Source: an uncultured Granulosicoccaceae bacterium (lineage in GTDB: Bacteria > Pseudomonadota > Gammaproteobacteria > Granulosicoccales > Granulosicoccaceae). Taken from it: DNA of 64,000 bases. The notes beneath the pieces are model-generated. The model searched no databases. It was not told where the DNA came from and saw nothing but the letters and a program-made list of their open reading frames with translations. A program made the position numbers and the translations under genes. Location of the stretch: the NCBI GenBank assembly GCA_938006335.1, contig CALLMF010000023.1:1-64000 (forward strand). Reading direction: 5' to 3'. Numbering within the stretch: position 1 is the first letter of the stretch; each line of letters opens with the position of its first letter. Positions 37,873-49,998 of the stretch are shown here, one piece after another.

Positions 37873-39819
37873 TTAGCGCTTGTTGCCCTTCTTGCCTTTC
37901 TTCTTGCGCTTGCGCGCTGGCTTGCCACCGACATCAGACGATGCGCTTGTCGAGTCGCTGGATGCCACCTTGGTCACCTCGACGTCAGTAGCGCGGATGT
38001 CACTGGCCGAAGCGGCTTCGTTGCCTTGGCCCGTATCAGTTTCGATAACACCGGCAACTGAAGACTTTCCGTCCTTGGCTGCCTTGACTTCGTTCGCCTG
38101 TGCATTGGCTTTTTCAGCCATTTCCGCAAGGCGTCCGAAGATGCCGGGCTTGTCGTTTTTCCTCGGTGGAGGAGGCGCCGGATTGTCACCGATGACATGG
38201 CGCGTTATGTAGTACTGCTGTGCGAGTGACAAGGTGTTGTTGGCCACCCAGTACAGCACCAGACCCGCCGGAAAGAAGGCGAAGAACACACCAAAGATCA
38301 ACGGCAGGAACTGCATCACCTTCGCCTGAATAGGATCGGTTGGCGGTGGATTCAGCTTCTGCGTCAGGTACATGGTCACGGCCATCATCACCGGCAGGAT
38401 GAAGAACGGATCACGAATGGAGAGATCCTTGATCCACAGAATCCAGGGTGCGTGACGCAGCTCGACAGACTCGAGCAGCATCCAGTAGAGCGCAATGAAC
38501 ACCGGTATCTGAATCAGCATCGGGAAGCACCCACCCAATGGGTTGACGCGTTCCTTCTTGTACAGCTCCATGGTGGCCTGGCCCATAGCAGCACGATCGT
38601 CGCCGTGTTTTTCCTTGAGAGTCGCAAGCTTTGGCTGCAGCGCTTTCATGCGTGCCATCGACTTGTAGCCGGCTTCCGAAAGCTTGTAGAACACGGCCTT
38701 GATGCAGAGCGTCACAAGGATGATTGACCATCCCCAGTTGCCGATGAAACCGTGGATGGTCTTCAGCAGCCAGAACAAGGGTTGGGCCAGTATGGTCAGC
38801 CAGCCGAAATCGACGGTGAGTCGAAGATTCGGTGCTGCGGCCTCCAGGAGATCCTGCACCTTCGGACCGATGAAGGTCTTGGTTGCGACCTGCGCCTGTG
38901 CGCCAGGAGCCACTGTCACCGGTGATGACACCATGCCGATGAGATAGCGGTTTTCGGCAGGGAGATAACGCGAATACGCGGTGTTGTTTTCGCCCGGTGT
39001 CGGGATCCACGCGGTACCAAAGTAGTGCTCGATCATGGCGACCCAGCCATCGGTCACGCTGGCATCGAGGTTCTGGTCTTCCATGTCACCAAAATCGTAC
39101 TTCTGGTAGCGCTCGTCCGGGCTGCTGTACACCGCACCGATATAGGTGTGAACAAACTGCTGACGCTCATCGCTGGTAGCGGGCTTGCGTTTCAGCTGAC
39201 GGTACTGATTGAAGGTGTACGGCGCGTCGCCCGTGTTCTGGACCAGGTGCTCGACACCCACTTCGTAGCTGCCAGCTGTAAAAATCAGCGTCTTGGTAAC
39301 CTTGACGCCGGTGTCGGACTCCCAGTGGAAGGGCACACGCAGGGTCTCCTGCCCCTCGTCGAGAACATAGGACTCTGCCTCGGCCTTGAGTACGTCTCGG
39401 TGCGTCGGAGCCGCACTGCCCTGCGCCGCCTGCAAACCAGACTCTGCCACCAGATAGTGATTGGGGTCGTCGCTGACCAGGGTAAAGGGCACATCGGGCT
39501 GATCGATACTGACGCTGTAGTCAAGCAGATCCGCACGAGTGATCGTCGCACCGAGGGTCGCGATCTCGTAGGTGACAAGATCGGTGGTTACCGTAACCGT
39601 CGGGGAATCCACCGTCGCCGGAATACTGGCCTCGGCAGCGATGCCGCCTGTTTGCTGCGGTGCCGTCGGTGCATCGAGACCGGTAGGTGACACCGCAGCG
39701 CCACTGGCATCGACAGCGACCGGTTCCAGGGGAGTGTGATAGTCCGCCACCCACGTCTGATAGAGGATCAGACACAGGAAGCCGAACGCCAGGTACAGAA
39801 ACAGTCGTTGCGTTTCCAT
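37873..39819 (-). CDS. yidC: Membrane protein insertase YidC (long C-terminal tail)
   Basis: Insertase for inner-membrane proteins. The protein is 648 aa, about 100 longer than E. coli YidC. Order: first membrane helix (about 5-23), large periplasmic beta domain (about 50-350), and the five-helix core with the family stretches GWSIILVTLCIKAVFYKLSEAGYKSMARM and NPLGGCFPMLIQIPVFIALYW. The last ~106 residues are hydrophilic and end in a strongly basic PARKRKKKGKKGNKR. I chose ATG 39819 (METQRLFLYLAFGFL). It follows yidD by 2 nt. Confidence 0.97.
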   Translation of the reverse strand: METQRLFLYLAFGFLCLILYQTWVADYHTPLEPVAVDASGAAVSPTGLDAPTAPQQTGGIAAEASIPATVDSPTVTVTTDLVTYEIATLGATITRADLLDYSVSIDQPDVPFTLVSDDPNHYLVAESGLQAAQGSAAPTHRDVLKAEAESYVLDEGQETLRVPFHWESDTGVKVTKTLIFTAGSYEVGVEHLVQNTGDAPYTFNQYRQLKRKPATSDERQQFVHTYIGAVYSSPDERYQKYDFGDMEDQNLDASVTDGWVAMIEHYFGTAWIPTPGENNTAYSRYLPAENRYLIGMVSSPVTVAPGAQAQVATKTFIGPKVQDLLEAAAPNLRLTVDFGWLTILAQPLFWLLKTIHGFIGNWGWSIILVTLCIKAVFYKLSEAGYKSMARMKALQPKLATLKEKHGDDRAAMGQATMELYKKERVNPLGGCFPMLIQIPVFIALYWMLLESVELRHAPWILWIKDLSIRDPFFILPVMMAVTMYLTQKLNPPPTDPIQAKVMQFLPLIFGVFFAFFPAGLVLYWVANNTLSLAQQYYITRHVIGDNPAPPPPRKNDKPGIFGRLAEMAEKANAQANEVKAAKDGKSSVAGVIETDTGQGNEAASASDIRATDVEVTKVASSDSTSASSDVGGKPARKRKKKGKKGNKR

Positions 39820-39821
39820 CT

Positions 39822-40100
39822 TCAGTTCGTATCCGGGGTGGGATCTTGTGTGCACTCGGGCACATGATCGACACCTCCTGGGTGAAAGGGGTGGCAGCGG
39901 CACACTCGGGTAGTCGCAAGCCACGACCCACGCAAGGGGCCGTGACGTGTCACAGCCTCAAGAGCATAGTCGGAACAGCTAGGGTAAAACCGGCAGCGCG
40001 GGGGCAGCAGCGGACTGATGCACTTCTGGTAAAAGCGGATGGGCAGGCACAGCGTCCTTGAGACCCACGTCCTGAGCTTCGATTTACCGTCTGAACCCAT
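39822..40100 (-). CDS. yidD: Membrane protein insertion efficiency factor YidD
   Basis: Small membrane-associated protein that assists YidC-dependent insertion. The protein is 92 aa. The family core [28 protein letters not shown] is complete with its three Cys, and [15 protein letters not shown] follows. The ATG at 40100 overlaps the rnpA stop by one base (TAATG), so it is coupled to rnpA. Confidence 0.95.
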   Translation of the reverse strand: MGSDGKSKLRTWVSRTLCLPIRFYQKCISPLLPPRCRFYPSCSDYALEAVTRHGPLRGSWLATTRVCRCHPFHPGGVDHVPECTQDPTPDTN

Positions 40101-40573
40101 TATCTTCGTGCCTTGCCGGCTAACAACAACACCCACAGTCGATCCAGCGAGGACCTGAGCTCGGCAGTCGTCGCTGCCACCGCGGGGTCACGATTCATGA
40201 GCACGACTTGGCGGCTGCCAAGCTCGGCCCGGTGGTGCCGGAACGACTCGCGAGCCACACGTTTGATGCGGTTACGGTCGTGCGCACGGCGTGCCCGCTT
40301 CTTGGCGATGGCAAGCCCGAGTCGAGCTTCCCCTTCGCTGGGAACGTGACACAGCAGAGTCCAGTAGCGATCGCTCAGACGGCGGTTTTGCTTGAAAACG
40401 GCCGAGAACGACGCTCCATCAAGCAAACGAGCCTCACGCGGAAATGCGTAGCCGGCTGTTTGCAGCGGGTGGTCGTTGACCGGATCAGGCGCTGAGACGC
40501 GCTCGACCCTTACGTCGTCTGGCCGCGAGTACTGCTCGGCCGCCACGGGTGGCTTTGCGCGCGCGAAAGCCAT
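40100..40573 (-). CDS. rnpA: Ribonuclease P protein component (start inside rpmH)
   Basis: Protein subunit of RNase P, which matures tRNA 5' ends. The conserved domain starts at [24 protein letters not shown] and includes the RNR motif ([16 protein letters not shown]). No ATG, GTG or TTG exists between the rpmH stop and this domain, so translation must begin within rpmH: ATG 40573 (157 aa) or GTG 40546 (148 aa). Either gives an extension of ~30-40 residues before the domain. A CTG after rpmH is a less likely alternative. Confidence 0.92.
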   Translation of the reverse strand: MAFARAKPPVAAEQYSRPDDVRVERVSAPDPVNDHPLQTAGYAFPREARLLDGASFSAVFKQNRRLSDRYWTLLCHVPSEGEARLGLAIAKKRARRAHDRNRIKRVARESFRHHRAELGSRQVVLMNRDPAVAATTAELRSSLDRLWVLLLAGKARR

Positions 40574-40619
40574 GTGTGCGAGCCCGCTTGATCTTGCTCG
40601 GCTGGTAGGTTCGTTTCAT
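40485..40619 (-). CDS. rpmH: 50S ribosomal protein L34
   Basis: Ribosomal protein L34. The protein is 44 aa with the family sequence [39 protein letters not shown] and a normal C-terminus. I chose ATG 40619; a longer reading upstream is not supported. The rnpA start lies inside this gene, so at least 60 nt are read in two frames. Confidence 0.97.
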   Translation of the reverse strand: MKRTYQPSKIKRARTHGFRARKATRGGRAVLAARRRKGRARLSA

Positions 40620-40937
40620 TGGGAATACAAGCTTCGGCGGTGAGCCGCCACAGGCGTTCAGGGAACCCACAAGTGTAGGGGGCATTGAGTCATCGGTCAA
40701 CGGTCGTGAACGACGGATTTGCACCGGCCACCCACCACATTCCCGGGTTTCAAAAACGAACGTGTCAGATCGACGTTAGTTCGTTGTGCCTTATCCCCGG
40801 AGTGGCTACAGTCATCAGACTTCACCTCACCGTGCGACAGCGACTTCTGCAGACACGCGATCGAAGGCGGTGAAACAGCGCCAAATTGCCACTGGCAAAT
40901 GGCCAATCACACAGGCACTACAAACGGAGCTCCACTG
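40620..40937. other. rpmH-dnaA intergenic region
   Basis: A 318-bp gap between the divergent rpmH and dnaA genes, which must hold promoters for both. A small GC-rich inverted repeat (GGCGG/CCGCC) lies next to the rpmH start at about 40636-40649. One poor DnaA-box-like site (TTATCCCCG, 40791-40799) has two mismatches. I see no strong DnaA-box cluster here. If the ATG at 40899 were the dnaA start, the last 39 bp would be coding. Confidence 0.5.
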
Positions 40938-42323
40938 TTGAAAGATGTACTTTGGGACCAGTGCCTGTCCAAACTCGAAGCAGAGCTTTCAGAGCAGAAC
41001 CTCAACACCTGGATACGCCCTCTCCATGCGACCGTCGAAGGTGACCGCTTGCGCGTCATGGCGCCCAACCGCTTTGTGCGCGACATGGTGCGCAACAATT
41101 TCCACGCGCGCATCCAGGAGATCGCCAGCCACTACGCCAACCCGCACAAGGTGATTGTCGATCTGGTGATCGGCTCTGGTATCGAGGTCCCTGCTGGAAT
41201 GCTGGCTGGCGAAGCCCCTGCCCGCACAGCGACGGCCAATCTGCAACGCCAGCAACCACCGAGACGCAGTGAAGTGGTGTCCGTCACTGCCACGTCGAAT
41301 CACGAGACCAACCTCAATCCGGAATTTACCTTCGACTCACTGGTTGAAGGCAAGTCCAACCAGCTGAGCCGTGCGGCCGCGCAACGCATCGGCAAGGAGC
41401 CCGGACGCGCTTACAACCCGTTTCTGATCTACGGGTCTTCGGGACTTGGAAAGACACACCTGATGCAGGCCATTGGCAATGAGATCATTCGCCAGAAGCC
41501 CGACGCACGCGTGATGTACCTCAATTCCGAGCGCTACGTGGGCGAAATGGTCAGCGCGCTACAGCACAACAAGATCAATCGCTTCAAGCAGTTCTACAGA
41601 GGACTGGACGCCCTGCTCATCGATGACGTGCAGTTCTTCGCCGGCAAGGACCAGACCCAGGAAGAGTTCTTCCACAACTTCAACGCGCTGTTTGAAGGTG
41701 GACAGCAGATCGTGCTGACCTGTGACCGCTATCCCAAGGAAGTGGCCGGGCTCGAAGACCGCCTCAAGACACGATTCGGTTGGGGACTCACCGTCTCCGT
41801 GGAACCACCCGAACTGGAAATGCGTGTCGCTATCCTCAACAGCAAGGCCGAACAGGTTGGCGTTACCCTACCCAGTGAAGTGAGCTTCTTCATCGCCAAG
41901 CAGATCCGTTCGAATGTGCGAGAACTCGAGGGCGCACTGCGCCGGGTCATAGCCAACTCGCAGCTCATGGGCGAGCCCATAACCATCGAATTTGCCAAAC
42001 GCGCCATTGCTGACCTTGTGGCAGTCCAGGCTCGGGTAGTGACCATCGAGAACATTCAGAAGACCGTCGCCGAGTACTACAACATCCGGCTTGCTGATCT
42101 GTCCGCGAAAACCCGCTCACGATCCATCGCGCGACCGCGTCAGGTCGCCATGGCCCTCGCCAAGGAACTCACCACGCGCAGCCTCCCCGAAATCGGCCGT
42201 GCCTTCGGTGGTCGCGACCACACGACGGTATTGCATGGCGTACGCAAGGTCGCTGAGCTCAAGGAGTCTGACACGGGGATTCGTGAGGATTACTCGAATT
42301 TGCTGCGCACATTATCCAGCTAA
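40938..42323 (+). CDS. dnaA: Chromosomal replication initiator protein DnaA
   Basis: AAA+ initiator that binds oriC and melts it. From the TTG at 40938 the protein is 461 aa. Domain I aligns at the start with E. coli (LWDQCLSKLEAELSEQNLNTWIRPL), then a linker, the AAA+ domain with Walker A GSSGLGKT (about 166-173) and Walker B LLIDDVQFF, and the DNA-binding domain IV with GGRDHTTVLHG. GGAG (40926-40929) stands 8 nt before the TTG. The ATG at 40899 (474 aa) has no such signal, so I prefer the TTG. Confidence 0.97.
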   Translation: MKDVLWDQCLSKLEAELSEQNLNTWIRPLHATVEGDRLRVMAPNRFVRDMVRNNFHARIQEIASHYANPHKVIVDLVIGSGIEVPAGMLAGEAPARTATANLQRQQPPRRSEVVSVTATSNHETNLNPEFTFDSLVEGKSNQLSRAAAQRIGKEPGRAYNPFLIYGSSGLGKTHLMQAIGNEIIRQKPDARVMYLNSERYVGEMVSALQHNKINRFKQFYRGLDALLIDDVQFFAGKDQTQEEFFHNFNALFEGGQQIVLTCDRYPKEVAGLEDRLKTRFGWGLTVSVEPPELEMRVAILNSKAEQVGVTLPSEVSFFIAKQIRSNVRELEGALRRVIANSQLMGEPITIEFAKRAIADLVAVQARVVTIENIQKTVAEYYNIRLADLSAKTRSRSIARPRQVAMALAKELTTRSLPEIGRAFGGRDHTTVLHGVRKVAELKESDTGIREDYSNLLRTLSS

Positions 42324-42343
42324 ATTTCAACTGCCCTGAAGTG

Positions 42344-42359
42344 CCCCAGTCTGCTGGGG
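42344..42359 (+). terminator. Hairpin after dnaA (weak terminator candidate)
   Basis: CCCCAG and CTGGGG form a perfect 6-bp stem with a 4-nt loop, 20 nt after the dnaA stop codon. There is no T-run after it, so efficient intrinsic termination is unlikely; it may only slow transcription or protect the message end. Confidence 0.4.
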
Positions 42360-42404
42360 ATGAGGTGTTCTGGTACCGTGCTCTGACGCCAATAAACACG
42401 GACC

Positions 42405-42422
42405 ATTCACATGGATGTGAAT
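42405..42422. repeat. 18-bp perfect palindrome in the origin candidate
   Basis: ATTCACAT and ATGTGAAT are perfect inverted copies separated by GG. Each arm contains TTCACA, the outer part of the DnaA-box variant TTATTCACA. It may bind a dimeric regulator or two DnaA molecules head to head. Confidence 0.6.
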
Positions 42423-42814
42423 ACCCAATGCCAGCGCTGCGCGGCTAAACGCGCGCGAGCGACAAGCAAGCCATTTGAATCCTCTCCCGTCGGTTCCACG
42501 AGCCCAATGAGTGCCTTGCTGATCATGCACAAGTGCTGATCAGACGCGTTCTAAAAACCAGCCGGTGGTGCGCGGGACATGAGGCGCGTAGGCACGCCCT
42601 GAGTGGCTCATCGAAGCGTGCGCCTGACTCCGATCGCTGTCGGGCGATGTCCCCAGCGTAGTGGAGCACCTCCGAGCACTTCCGAAGATACAGCCTGTTC
42701 GGTGAAATACATCATCTTGCTGCCCGACAATTGGCCGTTGAAGCGGCACAAGCATTAGACTGAATACACCACGATCCTGTCCCCGACAGCCGTGGGGATC
42801 AGTCGCTAACAAGC

Positions 42815-42823
42815 TGTGAATAA
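42815..42823 (-). promoter_or_regulatory. DnaA box (TTATTCACA)
   Basis: TGTGAATAA, the complement of TTATTCACA, fits the strict DnaA-box consensus TTATnCACA. It lies in the dnaA-dnaN gap, 57 nt from a second, weaker site of opposite direction. Confidence 0.6.
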
Positions 42824-42871
42824 GTATCCGGGACGTAGACAGAGCAAGGGTTCCCGACAGTAACCCCCAAT

Positions 42872-42880
42872 TCATCCACA
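42872..42880 (+). promoter_or_regulatory. DnaA-box-like site (one mismatch)
   Basis: TCATCCACA differs from the consensus TTATCCACA by one base. Together with the site at 42815-42823 it marks the dnaN-proximal half of the gap as the likelier DnaA-binding part. Confidence 0.45.
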
Positions 42881-43037
42881 GGATTGCAACGGGTTACGAG
42901 CAGAGCTGTACCGGGTTTTTGCTTGATGCAAGTCACTGTTCTGAATGTGATTTTGTGACTCATGCACAGAATTGCCGGGCACTAGTAGTAGTAACAGTCA
43001 GTCAGTAATTTCCTTCTCAATCTCTCTTACTTGCGCA

Positions 43038-44144
43038 ATGAAATTCAGTGCACAACGTGAATCCTTGCTGGAGCCGCTCCAGCAGGTAGCTGGCGCAGTA
43101 GAGCGTCGACAGACGTCCCCGGTGCTTGGCAATGTGCTTATCGAGTGCGCAGAAGATGGCATTGTCCTGACGGCAACAAACAACGAGATCGAGTTGCGTG
43201 CCGGCAGCGGGTTCTCGGTCGATGAGCCTGGAGCCACGACGGTACCTGCGCTCAAACTTCTCGAGATCTGTCGTTTGTTGCCAGAGCAAGCTCGTGTGTC
43301 CTTCGAGCTATCTGGCGAGAAAGCGACGTTGAAGGCTGGCCGCAGCCGCTTTACGCTAGCGACGCTCCCGGTCGACCAATTTCCAAGATCCGAAGCCCTT
43401 GAAGAAGGTCAACAAATTGACGTTTTGGCCAGTACCCTGCATCGCGCGATCAAGGCCACCGGCTTTGCCATGGCACAGCAGGATGTACGGTTCTACCTCA
43501 ACGGCATGCTGCTTGAAATCGGGCAGGAGCGTCTGTGCTGTGTGGCTACGGATGGACACCGTCTGGCTTTCTCTCAGGTCACGACCGACGTATCTCCAGA
43601 GACACCGATCAGAGCGATTATTCCGAGAAAAAGCGTCGGTGAATTTGCAAGACTGCTTGGCGCGGCCAGTGAGGATGATCTGGTAAGACTGCATCTCACC
43701 GATCAGCAATTGCAGGCGTCACTCGGCGATGTTCGACTGACTACGCGACTGGTCGACGGTCGCTTCCCTGATTACAACCGGGTGATTCCGATCGATGGCA
43801 ACAAGGAACTGGTGGTCGATACCCAGAGCCTGCGTCAATGTCTGACTCGTGCATCAGTGCTTTCGAACGAGAAATACCGGGGAATTCGCCTGGCCTTGTC
43901 TTCCGGCGTACTCACCATCTCCAGCAACAATCCGGATCAGGAAGAAGCGATCGACGAGCTGGAGGTCGACTACCAGGGCGATGCCGCGGAAATAGGCTTC
44001 AACGTGACGTACCTGATTGACGTATTGAACGCCACAGAGACCGAGACGGTGCGTCTGGTCGTGAAGGACGGCGCAAGCAGTGCCTTGCTGATGCCCGACG
44101 GAAACACCGATAGCAAGTACGTCGTCATGCCGATGCGACTGTAG
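43038..44144 (+). CDS. dnaN: DNA polymerase III beta sliding clamp
   Basis: Ring-shaped processivity clamp of the replicative polymerase. The protein is 368 aa, the normal length, with three clamp domains. Typical stretches are MKFSAQRESLLEPLQQVAGAVERRQTSPVLGNVLIE, LVDGRFPDYNRVIP and the C-terminal VVMPMRL that forms part of the binding cleft. ATG 43038 fits the family start, although no Shine-Dalgarno sequence is visible before it. recF follows after 5 nt. Confidence 0.97.
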   Translation: MKFSAQRESLLEPLQQVAGAVERRQTSPVLGNVLIECAEDGIVLTATNNEIELRAGSGFSVDEPGATTVPALKLLEICRLLPEQARVSFELSGEKATLKAGRSRFTLATLPVDQFPRSEALEEGQQIDVLASTLHRAIKATGFAMAQQDVRFYLNGMLLEIGQERLCCVATDGHRLAFSQVTTDVSPETPIRAIIPRKSVGEFARLLGAASEDDLVRLHLTDQQLQASLGDVRLTTRLVDGRFPDYNRVIPIDGNKELVVDTQSLRQCLTRASVLSNEKYRGIRLALSSGVLTISSNNPDQEEAIDELEVDYQGDAAEIGFNVTYLIDVLNATETETVRLVVKDGASSALLMPDGNTDSKYVVMPMRL

Positions 44145-44149
44145 AGGTC

Positions 44150-47828
<3,679 letters not shown>

Positions 47829-47898
47829 TTCGTTTCGTACAAGTGACTGGAGCTTCCTTGGCTCCAGCACTCCCGTTTTGAACCCTGGTTGAGACCTC

Positions 47899-49998
47899 AT
47901 GTCGGCAGAGACCCTTGTTGTCGCGCGTCCCGTTTTTTCCTCCATTGACATGTCATTGGTGGAACCCTCATTGGACGAAGCGCTCGCCCGGTGTCACGAC
48001 ACCATCAAGCAGGTTGTTTCAAGTGCCAATGCGGGGGAGGTGTCATGGAACACCATCAAGCAACCGCTTTCGGATGCCCACAACGCGCTGCAATTGATCT
48101 GGGGGCCTGTATCGCACCTCAATTCTGTTACCAGTACCGACGAGATCAGAGCGGTATACAAGGCGTGCCTGCCAAAACTCACCGACTACTGGACGCAGCT
48201 CGGACAGAATCGCAATCTATACAATGCAACTCTGTCCCTATCTGAAAGTAAAGCGTTTGCTGAACTTGATGATGCACAGCGCCGCGATATAGAAAATGAT
48301 CTGCGCGACTTCGAGCTTGGAGGTGTGTCGTTGGCTGCCGACAAGCAACAGCGGTATGCGGAAATTGCGTCTGAACTCTCTCGTCTAGCGACAGAGTTCT
48401 CCGACAACGTGCTGGATGCCACGAACGCGTGGAGCCTTTCCATACACGACAAAGCTCGACTGGATGGCTTGCCGGATCCGGCGATTGAAGCCGCAAGGCA
48501 GCGAGCGGTTCAAGCAGATAGTGACGGCTGGCTTTTTGACCTGCAGTTTCCTACCTACTACTCGGTCATGACCTTTGCGACCGATCGGGAGTTGCGCAAG
48601 GTGTTTTATACCGCCTATTGCACGCGAGCATCTGATCAATGGACTGGTCCGGATCCTGCCGATGAAAAAGCCAACGTGGAGACGCGCGCCGGTTGGGATA
48701 ACGCGCCGCTCATGCGCCAGATACTCGCCTTGCGTGCAGAGCGCGCCGCACTTCTGGGCTATTCCAGTTATGCCGATCTGTCGATGGTGCGCAAGATGGT
48801 CAGTGATCCTGCTCAGGTGATGGATTTTCTGAGTGATCTAGCCGACCGCGCCTTGCCAACCGCGCGAAAGGAATACGCTGAGTTATCGACGTTTGCGCGT
48901 GAGTCATTGGACATTGATTCGCTCGAGGCGTGGGATGCTCTGTTCGTGAGCGAAAAACTGCGCCAGCAGAAGTTCTCCTTGTCCGAAGAGGTACTCAAGT
49001 CCTACTTTCCTGCGACTCGGGTCATCCCTGGCATGTTCGACATCGTCGGGCGATTGTTTGACGTTCGTATAGACGAAGTGGCAGACGCAGATGTGTATCA
49101 CCAGGACGTGAAGCTCTATCGCATTACCGATGCGAGCGGCGATGTGCGTGGTGAATTCTTCATGGACAACTACGCGCGTGACAACAAGCGTGGTGGTGCC
49201 TGGATGGACGTCTGCACGTCGCGTCAACAAACTGCCTACGGCCTGCAGTTACCGATAGCCTACCTCACGTGCAATCTCACACCGCCCGTTGGTAGCGACC
49301 CGGCGTTGCTGACTCACAGTGAAGTTACCACCTTGTTTCACGAGTTTGGACACGGGTTGCATCACATGCTCACCCGCATTGATGCTGCAGGCGTTTCCGG
49401 AATCAACGGTGTCGAGTGGGATGCGGTCGAGCTACCCAGCCAATTCATGGAAAACTGGTGCTGGGAACGCGAGTCTCTCGATCTGCTGGCGGCACACTAT
49501 CAGACCGGTGAGCCGCTGCCGGACGAACTGCTTGAGCCACTGCGCGAAGCGCGGGACTTTCAGGCAGCCATGACACTGGTGCGGCAACTTGAATTCGCCT
49601 TGTTCGATATGCAACTGCATTTGCAATCGAAACCGGCAGGCGAGGGTGGTGCAGTCGATATCGAAGCGACGCTTGCCCACGTCAGAGCTGAGCTTGCAGT
49701 GCTACCCGTACCGGATTTCAACCGGTTTGCAAATGGCTTCTCGCACATTTTTGCGGGTGGTTATGCGGCTGGGTACTTCAGCTACAAGTGGGCCGAGGTC
49801 TTGTCGGCCGATGCGTTTGACCGGTTTCGCGAAGAGGGGTTGTTTGACCGGACTGCCGGGCAGGCATTTCTTGAAGAAGTGTTGGAGATGGGTGGTTCAC
49901 GTGATGCCATGACATCGTACGTGGCGTTCCGCGGCAGGGAACCATCCATAGATGCGCTACTCAAGCAGAGCGGTCTGGATGTGGAACGTGCTGCATGA
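47899..49998 (+). CDS. prlC: Oligopeptidase A (M3 metallopeptidase)
   Basis: Zinc peptidase of the thimet family that degrades signal peptides and short peptides in the cytoplasm. The protein is 699 aa. The zinc motif HEFGHGLHH is in the C-terminal half, with the downstream Glu in [17 protein letters not shown]. The N-terminus may start at ATG 47899 or ATG 47950; the first gives ~18 extra residues. It overlaps ubiD by 4 nt (ATGA). Confidence 0.93.
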   Translation: MSAETLVVARPVFSSIDMSLVEPSLDEALARCHDTIKQVVSSANAGEVSWNTIKQPLSDAHNALQLIWGPVSHLNSVTSTDEIRAVYKACLPKLTDYWTQLGQNRNLYNATLSLSESKAFAELDDAQRRDIENDLRDFELGGVSLAADKQQRYAEIASELSRLATEFSDNVLDATNAWSLSIHDKARLDGLPDPAIEAARQRAVQADSDGWLFDLQFPTYYSVMTFATDRELRKVFYTAYCTRASDQWTGPDPADEKANVETRAGWDNAPLMRQILALRAERAALLGYSSYADLSMVRKMVSDPAQVMDFLSDLADRALPTARKEYAELSTFARESLDIDSLEAWDALFVSEKLRQQKFSLSEEVLKSYFPATRVIPGMFDIVGRLFDVRIDEVADADVYHQDVKLYRITDASGDVRGEFFMDNYARDNKRGGAWMDVCTSRQQTAYGLQLPIAYLTCNLTPPVGSDPALLTHSEVTTLFHEFGHGLHHMLTRIDAAGVSGINGVEWDAVELPSQFMENWCWERESLDLLAAHYQTGEPLPDELLEPLREARDFQAAMTLVRQLEFALFDMQLHLQSKPAGEGGAVDIEATLAHVRAELAVLPVPDFNRFANGFSHIFAGGYAAGYFSYKWAEVLSADAFDRFREEGLFDRTAGQAFLEEVLEMGGSRDAMTSYVAFRGREPSIDALLKQSGLDVERAA

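Larger units (their letters stand above)
42324..43037. other. oriC: dnaA-dnaN intergenic region, candidate oriC
   Basis: This 714-bp gap has no convincing gene and is very long for dnaA-dnaN. It holds two DnaA-box-like sites (42815-42823 and 42872-42880), a perfect 18-bp palindrome with TTCACA arms (42405-42422), a 9-bp direct repeat TGCTGATCA at 42517 and 42534, several GATC sites, and a more AT-rich stretch at about 42920-43030. Gene orientation flips around it. The box density is low for a typical origin, so the minimal origin may also use sites near dnaA. Confidence 0.55.

Noticed and set aside
40791..40799. DnaA-box-like TTATCCCCG before dnaA
   Set aside because: Two mismatches at conserved positions and no neighbouring boxes.
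49893..49908. parS-like TGGTTCACGTGATGCC in prlC
   Set aside because: Only 12 of 16 positions fit, the right arm is poor, and it is coding sequence; the 8-bp core TCACGTGA is likely to occur by chance.
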